Source: Verrucomicrobiota bacterium | GTDB lineage: Bacteria; Verrucomicrobiota; Verrucomicrobiia; Limisphaerales; J093 | Direction of reading: 5' to 3' | DNA: 64,000 nt | Assembly: GCA_022710935.1 (NCBI GenBank) | Contig: JAKLFY010000012.1 | Location: 1-64,000 of the forward strand | Part shown: piece by piece, positions 1 to 8,988 of the stretch | Layout: every line of letters starts with the position of its first letter | Numbering within the stretch: the first letter of the stretch is position 1 | Made by a program: the position numbers and the translations under genes | The notes under the pieces: model-generated | Told to the model about the DNA's origin: nothing | The model's input: only the letters and a program-made list of their open reading frames with translations | The model's database searches: none

Positions 1-1
1 G

Positions 2-526
2 CACTATGCGGTGTACTGGCGGCTGACGGACGAGGCTGGGTGGCAGCGGATCCAATTCGAGCGCAGCGCGCGCGAGGCAGCCAAAGCCCGCGAGGCGGCG
101 CGACAGGCCGCCCGGGCCGCGCGGACGATCGACGCCGTCGAGATCGGCGTCGCCGAATCCGAGCAGGCCCATCACCTGAAGGGCGAGAACACGCGCGATG
201 GAAGGCATGTTCAGCGGCGCTGGCGGGATGCCGAACGCGGGTGGTTCGAGTATGAACTGGGCGTCCTGCCCGATGTTCCGGTGACACTGCACTGCACCTA
301 TTGGGGGAGCGACTCGGGGCGGGTTTTTGACATCCTCGTCAACGGCACACGCATCGTCACGCAGGCCTTGAGCCAGAACCGACCCGGCGAGTTCTTCGAC
401 ATCGAGTACGCGATGCCCGCCGCACTTACCCAAGGAAAAAAGTCCGTCGTGGTCCGCTTCGCCGCCCATCCGGGCAGCACCGCTGGCGGCCTCTTCGCCT
501 GTGCCACGCTCAAGGCCGAGCGGTGA
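2..526 (+). CDS. C-terminal part of a GH127-type glycosidase (5' end outside window)
   Basis: The frame is open from the first bases and ends at a TGA at 526, so only the C-terminal ~174 residues are present. They begin with HYAVYWRLTD, which resembles the end of the catalytic part of the DUF1680/GH127 family (beta-L-arabinofuranosidase and relatives). The remainder (HHLKGENTRDG, then VTLHCTYWGSD, FDILVNGT, GEFFDIEY and VVVRFAAHPG) matches my memory of the beta-sandwich DUF6805 domain that follows GH127 in many proteins. The likely role is removal of arabinose-type sugars from plant or algal polysaccharide, probably outside the cytoplasm. The signal peptide and catalytic residues are not visible. 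Assignment rests on motif recognition. Confidence 0.8.
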   Translation, partial: HYAVYWRLTDEAGWQRIQFERSAREAAKAREAARQAARAARTIDAVEIGVAESEQAHHLKGENTRDGRHVQRRWRDAERGWFEYELGVLPDVPVTLHCTYWGSDSGRVFDILVNGTRIVTQALSQNRPGEFFDIEYAMPAALTQGKKSVVVRFAAHPGSTAGGLFACATLKAER

Positions 527-680
527 CTATTCCACAGCTTGAGCCTGGGCCCGCTGATTGTCGTCGGTCAGCGTGATGTCGCCTGTGAAAGTCCTCACCG
601 CCGATTCCAGTTTCCCGAGCAGTCGCCATACCTCGGAATCTACCTTGCTTTTGGCCAGATAGATGGCCATGTTCATGGCT

Positions 681-929
681 ATGAACAGGACCGTCAATGT
701 TGCTGAGTTCAAAGACCGGTTTTCCGAGTTGCTCGCTCTGGTGGAACAGGGGGGCGAACTGATCGTCTGCCGGCGCAACGTGCCGCTTGCCCGCGTCGAA
801 CCGATTCACAACCCTGCCATCCGCAAACCGGAACGAAGGGTTGTGGGCTGCATGAAGGGTACGGTGGGAATCCATGGCGACCTGGCCGAACCGTGCATCG
901 CGGAGGAAGACTGGGGAATGCTGAAGTGA
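681..929 (+). CDS. Phd/YefM-family antitoxin
   Basis: This small protein (82 residues from the chosen start) begins MNRTVNVAEFKDRFSELL and continues LALVEQGGELIVCRRN and PLARVEP. That is the standard N-terminal DNA-binding half of Phd/YefM antitoxins, with the variable toxin-neutralising tail after it. Two in-frame ATGs lie just upstream at 663 and 672. I chose 681 because family members start one to four residues before the V-(S/N)-VAE motif. The stop is 7 bp before the PIN toxin gene, the usual antitoxin-first arrangement. Such pairs normally repress their own promoter. Phd is more often paired with Doc, but Phd with a PIN toxin is a known combination. Confidence 0.85.
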   Translation: MNRTVNVAEFKDRFSELLALVEQGGELIVCRRNVPLARVEPIHNPAIRKPERRVVGCMKGTVGIHGDLAEPCIAEEDWGMLK

Positions 930-936
930 ATCCGCC

Positions 937-1332
937 ATGCGATATCTTCTCGACACCTGCGCCATCCTGTTCATAGCGGAGAACGCCACCGACCTGTCGG
1001 CGGCCACGCTCAGGCTGATTGACGATGCGCCGGCTGGTGACGTGTTCGTCTCGGCGATTTCTGTGGCGGAACTCGCCTGCCTTTGCGAGCGCGAGAAGAT
1101 CACCCTCAAACAGCACTGGCGCCTTTGGTGGAACGTCTTGCTGAATCGAACGGCGTGGACTTGTCTTCCCATTACCGCGGAAATCATGGCCGAAGCCTAC
1201 AGCCTTCCGCCGCCCATTCATCGTGATCCGGCGGATCGTGTGCTTATCGCCACGGCGCGTCACGAACGGCTGACGCTCGTGACCACGGATGGCAAGATCC
1301 GCGGTTACCCGCACGTTGGCAGCATCGGATGA
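937..1332 (+). CDS. PIN-domain (VapC-like) toxin ribonuclease
   Basis: This 131-residue protein is about the usual length for a VapC-like PIN domain. All four acidic metal-binding positions can be seen: D6 in LLDTCAI, E45 in SVAELA, D100 in HRDPADRVLIATA, and D118 in VTTDGK. The expected activity is Mg-dependent cleavage of RNA, often tRNA or rRNA, held in check by the antitoxin encoded 7 bp upstream. The pair is probably one operon. Nothing suggests inactivation. The cellular target cannot be read from sequence. Confidence 0.88.
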   Translation: MRYLLDTCAILFIAENATDLSAATLRLIDDAPAGDVFVSAISVAELACLCEREKITLKQHWRLWWNVLLNRTAWTCLPITAEIMAEAYSLPPPIHRDPADRVLIATARHERLTLVTTDGKIRGYPHVGSIG

Positions 1333-1525
1333 CACTTGGACCATGGCGCGCGCAGGCCAGGTGCGCTTCACCTTCGCCTGCTCGGCCAGGACTTTCTTTG
1401 CGATGCGACGGACGACTCCCGCCTGGACATCTCGCTCGACACGGGCCTGCGCGCCCTGGTAATGTCCGATGGTCATCTGAAAGCGTGGGCACCAAGTCCG
1501 CGCCGCCTGGCGGGGAATCGACAGC

Positions 1526-2743
1526 ATGAAACAACAGCGAATGAGGCGCCGTGACTTCCTGGGATCGGCCGCACTGGGCACGGCAGGGATCGTCTGGGGA
1601 GACCGCCTGAGCGCAGTGGCGGCCGGCGCCTCGGCCTTCAGGATTAGCGAGCCCTTCGATGGAGCCGTCTTGAACCGCCGCCATGGCAAGGCGGTGGATG
1701 GCGGACTGGCAATACGGGTTTCCGGCGTCGCCCCCGCGGACGCGCGGGTCATGGTCTGCGGCCGGGAGGCCGAACGCCGGGGCGGGACCTTCTCCGCGGA
1801 CGTCGTGTTGCGCGAGCATGAGACGACCATCACGGCCACCTGCGCGGGGAGCTCAGGCCGCCTCGATCACCGGGTGCGTGTTGTCTGGGACCGGCATTCC
1901 TTTCCCCGGTACCGTTTCTCGATCGATGACAACAGCTTCTTTCTGCGCGATATTCACCAGAAGCAGTACCGTTCGCTCTTCGATTCTTTCTATCTGGCGC
2001 TGCTCCGCAAGCTGCACCAGGACTACGGGGTCAAGTTCACCGTCAACATCTATTACACCACGGCCGATGGCTTCGACCTGACCCAGTTCTCCGACCGCTA
2101 CAAAGGCGAGTGGCGCGACTGTGCGGACTGGCTCAAGCTGGCTTTCCACGCCCATGCGGACAAGCCCGATCGCCCGTATGAAGATGTGTCACCGGAGAAA
2201 CTGATCGCCGATTTCGATCAGGTGGCCGAGCAAATCCACCGATTCGCCGGGGCCCAAAGCTACGCTCCTCCGACTGTGATCCACTGGGGGATGACGCGAA
2301 AGGAATCGCTCAAGCCGCTCTTCGATCGCGGCGTGCGGGCGCTGAGCGGCTACTTCGTCCAATGGAGCGGGCGCTATGACGTGAACTACCGGTTCGACGA
2401 CACCGTCTCGGAGTATCTCTCCCGACACGACTGCTGGAAACACTTCGATAGCGGGATTGTCTTCTCCCGCGTGGACATCGTCTGCAACAGCACGCCCCTG
2501 GACCAAATCGCGCCCACGCTGGAGCCGCTCTCGAATGATCCCAACCAGGCGGAGATCATGGACCTGTTCACGCACGAACAGTACTTCTGGCCGTTCTACG
2601 CGAATTACATTCCCGATCACCCCCAGCGGCTCGACGCCGCCATCCGCTGGGTGACCGAGCACGGCTATCGTCCGGTGTTCCTCCACGAGGGATTCCTCGG
2701 GGCTCCGACCGCTTCTTTCGAGACGCCAACCAGGCCGGGCTGA
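1526..2743 (+). CDS. Tat-exported polysaccharide deacetylase-like protein
   Basis: The 405-residue product opens with a twin-arginine signal (RMRRRDFLGSAALG followed by a hydrophobic stretch), so it should be exported folded. After a ~90-residue beta-rich domain comes a region starting RYRFSIDDNS, with FHAHAD near residue 212 and HWGMTR near 254. The pairing of acidic residues with a later HxH is reminiscent of NodB-like carbohydrate esterases, where these residues bind metal. The match is loose, so the substrate and even the activity are inferred. The ATG at 1526 is 15 bp upstream of a second in-frame ATG at 1541; either start keeps the Tat motif. It follows the toxin-antitoxin pair after ~190 bp without a supported gene. 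Confidence 0.6.
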   Translation: MKQQRMRRRDFLGSAALGTAGIVWGDRLSAVAAGASAFRISEPFDGAVLNRRHGKAVDGGLAIRVSGVAPADARVMVCGREAERRGGTFSADVVLREHETTITATCAGSSGRLDHRVRVVWDRHSFPRYRFSIDDNSFFLRDIHQKQYRSLFDSFYLALLRKLHQDYGVKFTVNIYYTTADGFDLTQFSDRYKGEWRDCADWLKLAFHAHADKPDRPYEDVSPEKLIADFDQVAEQIHRFAGAQSYAPPTVIHWGMTRKESLKPLFDRGVRALSGYFVQWSGRYDVNYRFDDTVSEYLSRHDCWKHFDSGIVFSRVDIVCNSTPLDQIAPTLEPLSNDPNQAEIMDLFTHEQYFWPFYANYIPDHPQRLDAAIRWVTEHGYRPVFLHEGFLGAPTASFETPTRPG

Positions 2744-2824
2744 GCAGGCGACAGACGATCGCGTGGCGGGCTGGGAAGCGTCCGATCCCCTATAGAACTG
2801 CTCAGTAGGGGCGGAACGACCGTT

Positions 2825-5524
2825 ATGAGTGCAGAGAGGATTTGCTCTGGTTGCCAGAGGCCGGTTGAGGCGAACGCGCCTCACGGCCTGTGCCCGGAGT
2901 GCCTGTTCAAGGCCGGACTGGGGACGGGCGTGGACCTCGGACCCGACAGCCACGCGGGTAGCGGGAGAGCCTCATTTGTGGCCCCTACGGTGGACGAGGT
3001 GGCGCGCCTGTTTCCGCAATGCGAAATCCTGGGGTTTATCGGCCAAGGCGGCATGGGCGCCGTCTAAAAGGCCCGGCAGAAGACGCTGGATCGGGTGGTG
3101 GCCTTGAAGATCCTCCCGCCGGGAATCGGCCAGGAGCCCGCGTTTGCCGAGCGGTTCACACGCGAGGCGAAAGCACTGGCCAAGCTGAATCACCCTGGGA
3201 TCGTGACGCTCTACGAATTCGGCAAAGCCGACGGGTTGTTCTTCTTTCTCATGGAGTTTGTGGATGGGATGAGCCTCCGGCATTTGCTGGAAGCCGAGCG
3301 GATTCCGGCGCGCGAGGCGCTCGCCATTGTGCCGCAGATTTGCGACGCGCTGCAATACGCCCACGACCAGGGGATCATCCACAGGGACATCAAGCCCGAG
3401 AACATTCTGATGGACCGGCAGGGGCGGGTGAAAGTGGCGGATTTTGGTTTGGCGAAGCTGGTGGGGTCCGACGCGGAACCGCTTGCTTCAGGGAATACCG
3501 TCGCCGGGTCGGTGTCGTTGACCGAGGCGGGGAAGGTGATGGGCACGCCGTCATACATGGCGCCGGAACAGCGGGAACATCCCGCCGAAGTGGACCACCG
3601 GGCGGACATCTACTCGCTGGGAGTGGTGTTCTACCAAATGCTCACCGGCGAGTTGCCTGGCAAGCCAATCGAAGTGCCCTCGCACAAGGTGCAGGTGGAT
3701 GTGCGATTGGATGAAGTGGTGTTGCGGGCGCTGGCGCGGGAACCAGAGCGGCGTTACCAACAGGTCAGCCAGGTCAGGACGGACGTGGAGGGCATCGCGG
3801 TTGATTCGGCTCAGAAGGACTCGCTCCCAAAGGCGGCGCCAGAGTCGCATCATGCCACGGAGAAGAAAGCAGAATCGCCCGAGCGAGGCTGGCGCAAGCT
3901 CCTCCGGCAGACGGTGCCGCGAGCCGCCTTGGTTGGAGTCCTTCAGCTTTGCCTGCTTGAAACCATCTTGCAGGCCGCGGTGCATCGTCCGGAATCGACC
4001 GGTGAGCTTTGGCACATGGCGCTCTGGTCAGGCTCGCTGGCGGCGATGGTGTGGGCGGCCTGGCCGCTGCGTCGGGCGCGTTTATCTGTGGTGGCGGTTT
4101 CGGGCGGCGCGCTCGCGCTCTTGGTGGCGCTCCTGGGGCTTGATGCTTATTACGCGCTGCGGGTCCGGCCCAACCTCGGCCTGTATCAAGAAGACGACTG
4201 GGTTTCGCAGCATCCCGGTTCCCAATGGGGCTGGCGGCAGGGCAGGGCCAACGCGCTGTGGAGCAAACCCCCGGTTGGGCCCTTTGCGCCCGCGGTCGAG
4301 ATGGTCCTGCCGCTCGACGAAAGACATCCCGTCGCCCTGCTGGACCTGGACACGCGCCGACAGCAGAGTCTTGACGCGTTAGCACTCCACAACGAGGAAA
4401 TCCGCCTTGGGGCACGGAAGGAGAAATTCGATTTGTGGGTGGCTGTAGAGAAAGACACCAGCATGGTTTTCGGTCTCGGTTTGCGCGCGGCAACCGTCCC
4501 CGTGCCCAAGGTCGTTCGACCGGAGGATCTCACCCCACAAGCAGCGGTGAACTTCTGGGTGCTGGACCGGAAACCGGCGAAAGCCGTGGCTGACCTGCAG
4601 GTGGGCAAGGAGATGACCGGCACGTATGTCTTTCATACCTGCGAAGGCGGCATCGGTTTTCTGGAATTGGGAGGCCGGAGCGACAACCCACCTGCCGTGA
4701 AGGTCCGCTACACGCTGGTGCGGCGGCAATCCATGCCCGCCCCCTCGGCGTTGCTCGCCACCCCAACTTCTTCCTGGGGTGTGGCGAGCAACGGTCTGCA
4801 GATGTCGCTCAGCTCCATCGCGGAGTCGGACTTGCTGGCAACAAACAGGTTCGAGGTCAGAATTCGCAACGTCGGGGACAAAGATGTGCAACTGAACGTG
4901 GGGATCAGCATGGCCAATGGAAACGTTCATTTACCTCAGGCCATCAGCCTGATTCTTACTGACGCCCAGCGCCAAACCAGGGTGCTTGAGTTCGCGAACA
5001 AGAGATTCCCGGGCGTTGCGGGCCGGGTGGATGATTTGGTCGTCGGACTTCAGGCCGGCGCGACCTACACTTTGCCGCTTAGCCTGGAACAATTCTGGTG
5101 TCCAGCCACCGGAGAGCCGCAGACCAACCTGACTAACGGCCAATACCGGCTCATGGCTCAATTCGTGGGCAGGGGAGCTGAACACGTGAACGGTGACATG
5201 GGCGGGATGGGGTTGATGAGCTTTTGGCGAGGAACCCTGCAATCGAATCCGCTGCAGTTCAATATGGCGGTGTTGCCTGTGGATGCCGCGCGGTGGGATG
5301 CCGCGCCCGACGAAGTCCGCCTGGCCATTGCCCCCGTCCAACGCCAGGCCGAAGTCCGCCTCGACAGCCGCAGTCGCACCAACACCTTCTTCTTCCGTAC
5401 CAGCGAAGGTGGCACTGGCGTGATGCAGTTGCTCCCCGCACCAGCGGGCTCCGACCTCAGCCAAGTCCACGTCCGCTACCGGTTGATTCCAGCGTATGCG
5501 AAACCGACTGCACCAACGAAGTGA
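2825..5524 (+). pseudogene. Ser/Thr protein kinase gene interrupted by one in-frame TAA
   Basis: One reading frame runs from ATG 2825 to 5524 and is broken only by TAA at 3065-3067. The first 80 residues hold a zinc-ribbon (CSGCQRP...CPECLF) of the kind that precedes Planctomycetes/Verrucomicrobia kinases. They end in the glycine-rich loop IGQGGMGAV. The next codons read KARQKTLDRVVALKIL. Family members have V-Y-K at this junction, so a single TAC/TAT to TAA change explains the break. Everything downstream is intact: the VALK lysine, HRDIKPEN, VADFGLAK and YMAPEQ, then membrane segments and a large C-terminal domain. This may be a recent null mutation, a base-calling error, or readthrough. 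Confidence 0.85.
3095..5524 (+). CDS. Downstream open frame of the interrupted Ser/Thr kinase (kinase core, membrane segments, C-terminal domain)
   Basis: If translation restarts, GTG 3095 is the first usable codon and gives 809 residues. The product keeps the catalytic lysine (VALKIL), the catalytic loop (HRDIKPEN), the Mg-binding DFG and the activation-segment YMAPEQ, but it has lost the nucleotide-binding glycine loop, so it would probably be a poor kinase. After the kinase part (~residue 240) come basic linkers, about three hydrophobic stretches (LVGVLQLCLLETIL, LAAMVWAAW, ALALLVALLG), and a ~450-residue extracytoplasmic region I do not recognise. The full-length gene would encode a transmembrane receptor kinase. 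The stop overlaps the start of the next gene by 29 bp, suggesting co-transcription. Confidence 0.6.
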   Translation: MVALKILPPGIGQEPAFAERFTREAKALAKLNHPGIVTLYEFGKADGLFFFLMEFVDGMSLRHLLEAERIPAREALAIVPQICDALQYAHDQGIIHRDIKPENILMDRQGRVKVADFGLAKLVGSDAEPLASGNTVAGSVSLTEAGKVMGTPSYMAPEQREHPAEVDHRADIYSLGVVFYQMLTGELPGKPIEVPSHKVQVDVRLDEVVLRALAREPERRYQQVSQVRTDVEGIAVDSAQKDSLPKAAPESHHATEKKAESPERGWRKLLRQTVPRAALVGVLQLCLLETILQAAVHRPESTGELWHMALWSGSLAAMVWAAWPLRRARLSVVAVSGGALALLVALLGLDAYYALRVRPNLGLYQEDDWVSQHPGSQWGWRQGRANALWSKPPVGPFAPAVEMVLPLDERHPVALLDLDTRRQQSLDALALHNEEIRLGARKEKFDLWVAVEKDTSMVFGLGLRAATVPVPKVVRPEDLTPQAAVNFWVLDRKPAKAVADLQVGKEMTGTYVFHTCEGGIGFLELGGRSDNPPAVKVRYTLVRRQSMPAPSALLATPTSSWGVASNGLQMSLSSIAESDLLATNRFEVRIRNVGDKDVQLNVGISMANGNVHLPQAISLILTDAQRQTRVLEFANKRFPGVAGRVDDLVVGLQAGATYTLPLSLEQFWCPATGEPQTNLTNGQYRLMAQFVGRGAEHVNGDMGGMGLMSFWRGTLQSNPLQFNMAVLPVDAARWDAAPDEVRLAIAPVQRQAEVRLDSRSRTNTFFFRTSEGGTGVMQLLPAPAGSDLSQVHVRYRLIPAYAKPTAPTK

Positions 5525-6857
5525 CTTCCCTGCCTCCCAGCGTCACGCCTGCCGGAACCGCCCGCACTGTCACACCGAGCGACGCGGCTGCGTTTTTCTC
5601 GGCTCCGCAGTGCTCAGCGGGTGCCTTGCCCTTTGCGCTTCCGCCGCCAGTTTCCAGGGCCTGGGCGATTTGCCGGGGGGAACCTTTGTCAGCATTGCAA
5701 GGGCGGTATCGGCCAACGGCAATGTGGTCGTGGGTTACAGCACGTCGGCCTCGGGCACCGAAACCTTCCGCTGGACGGTGTCCCAGGGCATGATCGGCTT
5801 GAGCGATCTGCCTGGGGGCAGTTTCTCGAGCATGGCGCACGCGGTTTCGGCCGACGGTTCGGTCATCGTTGGCAGCAGCAGTTCATCCGTTGGGCGTCAA
5901 GCCTTCCGTTGGACCCAGGCCACCGGGATGGTCGGCTTGGGCGACCTTCCTGGCAGTGACTTCTATAGTTCTGCCTCGGGCGTCTCAGCCGATGGCTCGG
6001 TGATCGTTGGTGAGAGTCGCTCCGGCTTCTCGGGGACGCGCCGTGAAGCCTTTCGCTGGACCGCGACGGAGGGGATGGTCGGTTTGGGCGACCTGCCGGG
6101 CGGCAACTTCGACAGCATCGCGTACGGCGTCTCCGCTGACGGGGCTGTCATCGCAGGCTGCGGCAGTTCCTCGAATGCATCGCTCGGGGTGGCTGAAGCC
6201 TTCCGATGGACGGCAGACACCGGCATGGTGGCGCTGGGCGACTTCCCTGGGGGCTACTTCAACAGCATCGCCTACGGAATTTCCGCCGACGGCTTGGTGA
6301 TCTTAGGACGCGGTGAATCCGGCGTGGAAGACCCGTTCCGATGGACGGTCGAATCTGGCCTGTTCCACCTTGGATTCCTGCCTTGCGATACCTGGAGCAC
6401 GGCATTTGCCGCCTCCGCCAATGGCGCAGTCATCGTCGGGGATCCGAATCAAAACCGCGATGACTGCGCATTCATTTGGGACGCTCAACACGGCATCAGG
6501 AACCTCCATGCGGTCCTGGGCGGGGATTACGGACTGGACCTGACTGGCTGGCAACTGAGCGCTGCGCGCGGCATCTCTGCTGATGGCAACACCATCGTTG
6601 GTTTCGGTATCAATCCCGCCGGCCAATGGGAAGCCTGGATTGCCACCGGCCTCAAGCCGGCCCTGACCATTCGAAAGACCAACGACACCTGTTGGGTTTC
6701 GTGGCCAAGTTGGGCTTCGGACTTCATGCCGCAATCGAGCGATGATCTGGTATCCGGTTGGAGCCACGTGGTGGCGTCCGTCATCACGAACGGCAATTCG
6801 GTGAGTGTCACCCAAGACTTGTCGGGGAGCACGAGGTTCTATCGGTTGGTCAGATAA
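5496..6857 (+). CDS. Secreted HAF-repeat protein with verrucomicrobial C-terminal SWP/FYRL module
   Basis: The 453-residue protein has a hydrophobic export segment (FLGSAVLSGCLALCASA, residues ~34-50). It then carries about five repeats of ~45 residues built on the pattern LGDLPGG-F-SIA-GVSADGSVIVG...AFRWT-GM. This is the extracellular HAF repeat, probably a beta-propeller. The tail (WVSWPSWASDF...STRFYRLVR) is a module common at the ends of secreted verrucomicrobial proteins and is also present on the gene at 13776-15905. The start overlaps the kinase gene by 29 bp. A later start nearer the signal peptide is possible because the first 30 residues are unusually rich in Arg and His. No catalytic residues are evident; a structural or binding role outside the cell is inferred. 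Confidence 0.75.
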   Translation: MRNRLHQRSDFPASQRHACRNRPHCHTERRGCVFLGSAVLSGCLALCASAASFQGLGDLPGGTFVSIARAVSANGNVVVGYSTSASGTETFRWTVSQGMIGLSDLPGGSFSSMAHAVSADGSVIVGSSSSSVGRQAFRWTQATGMVGLGDLPGSDFYSSASGVSADGSVIVGESRSGFSGTRREAFRWTATEGMVGLGDLPGGNFDSIAYGVSADGAVIAGCGSSSNASLGVAEAFRWTADTGMVALGDFPGGYFNSIAYGISADGLVILGRGESGVEDPFRWTVESGLFHLGFLPCDTWSTAFAASANGAVIVGDPNQNRDDCAFIWDAQHGIRNLHAVLGGDYGLDLTGWQLSAARGISADGNTIVGFGINPAGQWEAWIATGLKPALTIRKTNDTCWVSWPSWASDFMPQSSDDLVSGWSHVVASVITNGNSVSVTQDLSGSTRFYRLVR

Positions 6858-7772
6858 CCGGCGCACGCGCTGGTCTCCAATCCCGAGATGCGCGGCGGTG
6901 ACCCGGCCTCGCGCGTGGTCAGAGCCTTGGTTCATCGCTTCGGAGAATCGAGTCTGTCCGGTTGATTCTTGGGGGAACCATCGCTTCGCCCGGCCGGACG
7001 ACGGCGCGAGCGGGATCATGACCGCAATCCTGATGATCGACCCGCAGACTTCTTGGCGACGTTTGCCGACATCAGGGGCCACGAAATGCTGTCGAATCGT
7101 GCCGACAGCCGAGAATGGCCAACATGCGTGCGGTCCCATTGAACAGTGGTGTTCCTACTGACTTCTTCATCTCATGCCTTTCGCGTTGTGACTCTGATTC
7201 ATTTAAGAGTCGCGTCAGTTCTATCAGGCTACGGGATAGGTCAACTGGAAGCAGGGTGTCAGTAACCACAAATCGCCCCGTTAGCCCGCATTTCTCACCG
7301 ACTTTTGATGTCATCTGACCGGTCACCGTCACATTTGACCTGAAATGCGGGCTCATCAGTAACCCACTTTCCCCTGGGGAACGTCCTGTGCCATCATAGG
7401 CCGGGGGTCGGTTGCTTACACTGAAGAAGGCTTGCCCCAGCGGAAAGGAGAAGCGCCGGGGCGAGCTTGAATGGCCCTCTGTTCTCTGTCAGACGGCCTC
7501 GGTGGCTTTGCTGCGGGGCCAGGGCGGAACAGAACGTCCCGCAGCAAGGATCAGGAACAACGGGCTGTAGCCCAGAGAAGGAGCCAGCGGGGCTATGGCG
7601 CACCCCGCAGGCTCCTGGGCGATGCCCGCGCGCGCGGCGTTCGACGAGAATCTGACGCACTCCAAGCAGCAAACCCCGGCGTTGTTCTGGTTTAACGCGC
7701 TGCTCATCGCCTCGAACGGGATGGGGCTGCGAGTTTGAACTTCAGGGGGATTTGGCGCAAGCTGCGCGCAAG
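6858..7772. other. 915-bp stretch without a supported gene
   Basis: No convincing coding region is seen on either strand. Open frames here are short and lack family resemblance. The stretch contains one copy of a 75-bp hairpin repeat (7281-7355, listed separately). The part from 7394 to 7735 looks like decayed or repeat-derived DNA but matches nothing else in the window. It probably also holds the promoter of the methyltransferase gene that follows, though no clear -35/-10 pair was found. Confidence 0.5.
7281..7355 (+). repeat. Hairpin repeat, copy 1 (TTAGCCCGCATTTC family)
   Basis: This 75-bp unit begins TTAGCCCGCATTTCTCACC and ends GAAATGCGGGCTCA, so its two ends pair as a 12-bp stem (AGCCCGCATTTC with GAAATGCGGGCT). 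A second copy at 38325-38399 differs at only four positions over the same 75 bp. A more diverged, inverted relative lies at 13559-13629. The size, stem-loop shape and dispersed intergenic placement fit a REP/MITE-type non-autonomous repeat. Confidence 0.85.
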
Positions 7773-8988
7773 ATGCAAGCCGTGCCCATTCCACGATTGC
7801 GATTGCTCATCACCGCGACCGCGGAAACCATCATCCGCTCCGGTCATCCGTGGCTGTTCGCCGACAGCATCCGCGCGGAGAACCGCCCCGGCCGACTCGG
7901 CGAACTTGCCGTCATTTTCGATCGTCACGACAAGTTTCTGGCCATCGGCCTGTTTGATCCCGAGTCACCTCTCCGCGTCCGCGTGCTGCACACGGGCAAG
8001 CCGGCAACGATCGACACGACCTGGTGGCGGGGGGCGGCTGAAGCAGGCGTTGGCGCGCCGGGAGGGATTATTCGACGCGCAGACCAACGGCTATCGCTGC
8101 GTCAACGGCGAAAGCGACGGTTGGCCGGGGCTCGTGCTCGATCGTTACGATCGGACGTTCGTGCTCAAGCTCTACACCGCCGCGTGGTTGCCGTGCCTGG
8201 ATGAAGTCGTGGGCTGCATTCGGGCCGCACTCCATCCGCAGCGGCTCGTGCTCCGTCTCAGCCGGAATATGGAATGCCTCGCCAAAGAACATGGTCACCG
8301 CGACGACGGCCAGCTTCTTCTCGGCGAAAAGCCGGACAGCCCGGTGGTCTTTCTCGAATCCGGCCTGCGCTTCGAATCCGACGTGCGGCAAGGACAGAAA
8401 ACCGGCTTCTTCCTCGATCAACGCGAGAACCGGCGGCGCGTCGAGTCGCTGGCGCGCGGCCGCGACGTGCTGAACGCCTTCAGTTTTTCCGGCGGGTTTT
8501 CGCTCTACGCCGCACGCGGTCGGGCAAAATCAGTCGTGGATCTCGATCTCAGCGAACACGCCCTCGCCGCAGCGCGGCGTAATTTCGCATTGAATCAAGC
8601 GGTTCCCGGCGTGGCAGCCTGCCGCCACGATTGTGTCCGGGCCGACGCCTTTGAATGGCTGGCAGCAAGAGCGGCGCGGAAGTTCGACCTGATCGTGCTC
8701 GATCCTCCCTCGCTCGCCCGACGCGAAGCCGAGCGCGCACGCGCCATCGGCGCCTATCGACAACTCAACGCCGACGGACTCCGCTGGCTCGCCCCGGGAG
8801 GCGTGCTCGTGGCGGCGTCATGTTCAGCCCACGTATCGGCGGAGGAATTCTTCGGCGCCGTGCGTCAGGCAGCGCGCGAAAGCGCCCGACCGTTCACCGA
8901 ATGGCAGACGACCGGCCACGCCCCGGATCATCCAGCGACGTTCCCCGAAGCCCAGTATTTGAAAGCGATCTATTTGAGGCTTGTCTGA
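7773..8988 (+). pseudogene. RlmI-family class I SAM-dependent rRNA methyltransferase, frameshifted
   Basis: The gene starts MQAVPIPRL in one frame, with the PUA-like N-terminal domain ([19 protein letters not shown]). It shifts frame in a run of six G at 8029-8034. Removing one G joins IDTTWWRG to [21 protein letters not shown] and restores the expected ~405-residue protein. The second part has the SAM-binding motif [15 protein letters not shown], an acidic strand end ([11 protein letters not shown]) and the DPPS motif ([12 protein letters not shown]) of 5-methylcytosine/RlmI-type 23S rRNA methyltransferases. The rest of the sequence is clean, so the lesion is recent, phase-variable or an assembly error. 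The 3' end overlaps a truncated minus-strand gene. Confidence 0.85.

Noticed and set aside
527-667. Minus-strand 46-residue frame between the GH127 end and the antitoxin
   Set aside because: Short, no recognisable family, and it overlaps the likely toxin-antitoxin promoter; not distinguishable from chance.
1333-1525. Short plus-strand frames before the Tat protein gene
   Set aside because: Products are Arg/Ala-rich without motifs; no ribosome site or coupling supports them.
7072-7356. Minus-strand 94-residue frame
   Set aside because: Its start lies inside the mobile hairpin repeat, and the rest resembles no known protein.
7394-7735. Open frames on both strands in this stretch
   Set aside because: Both strands stay open because of base composition; no domain, start site or operon context.
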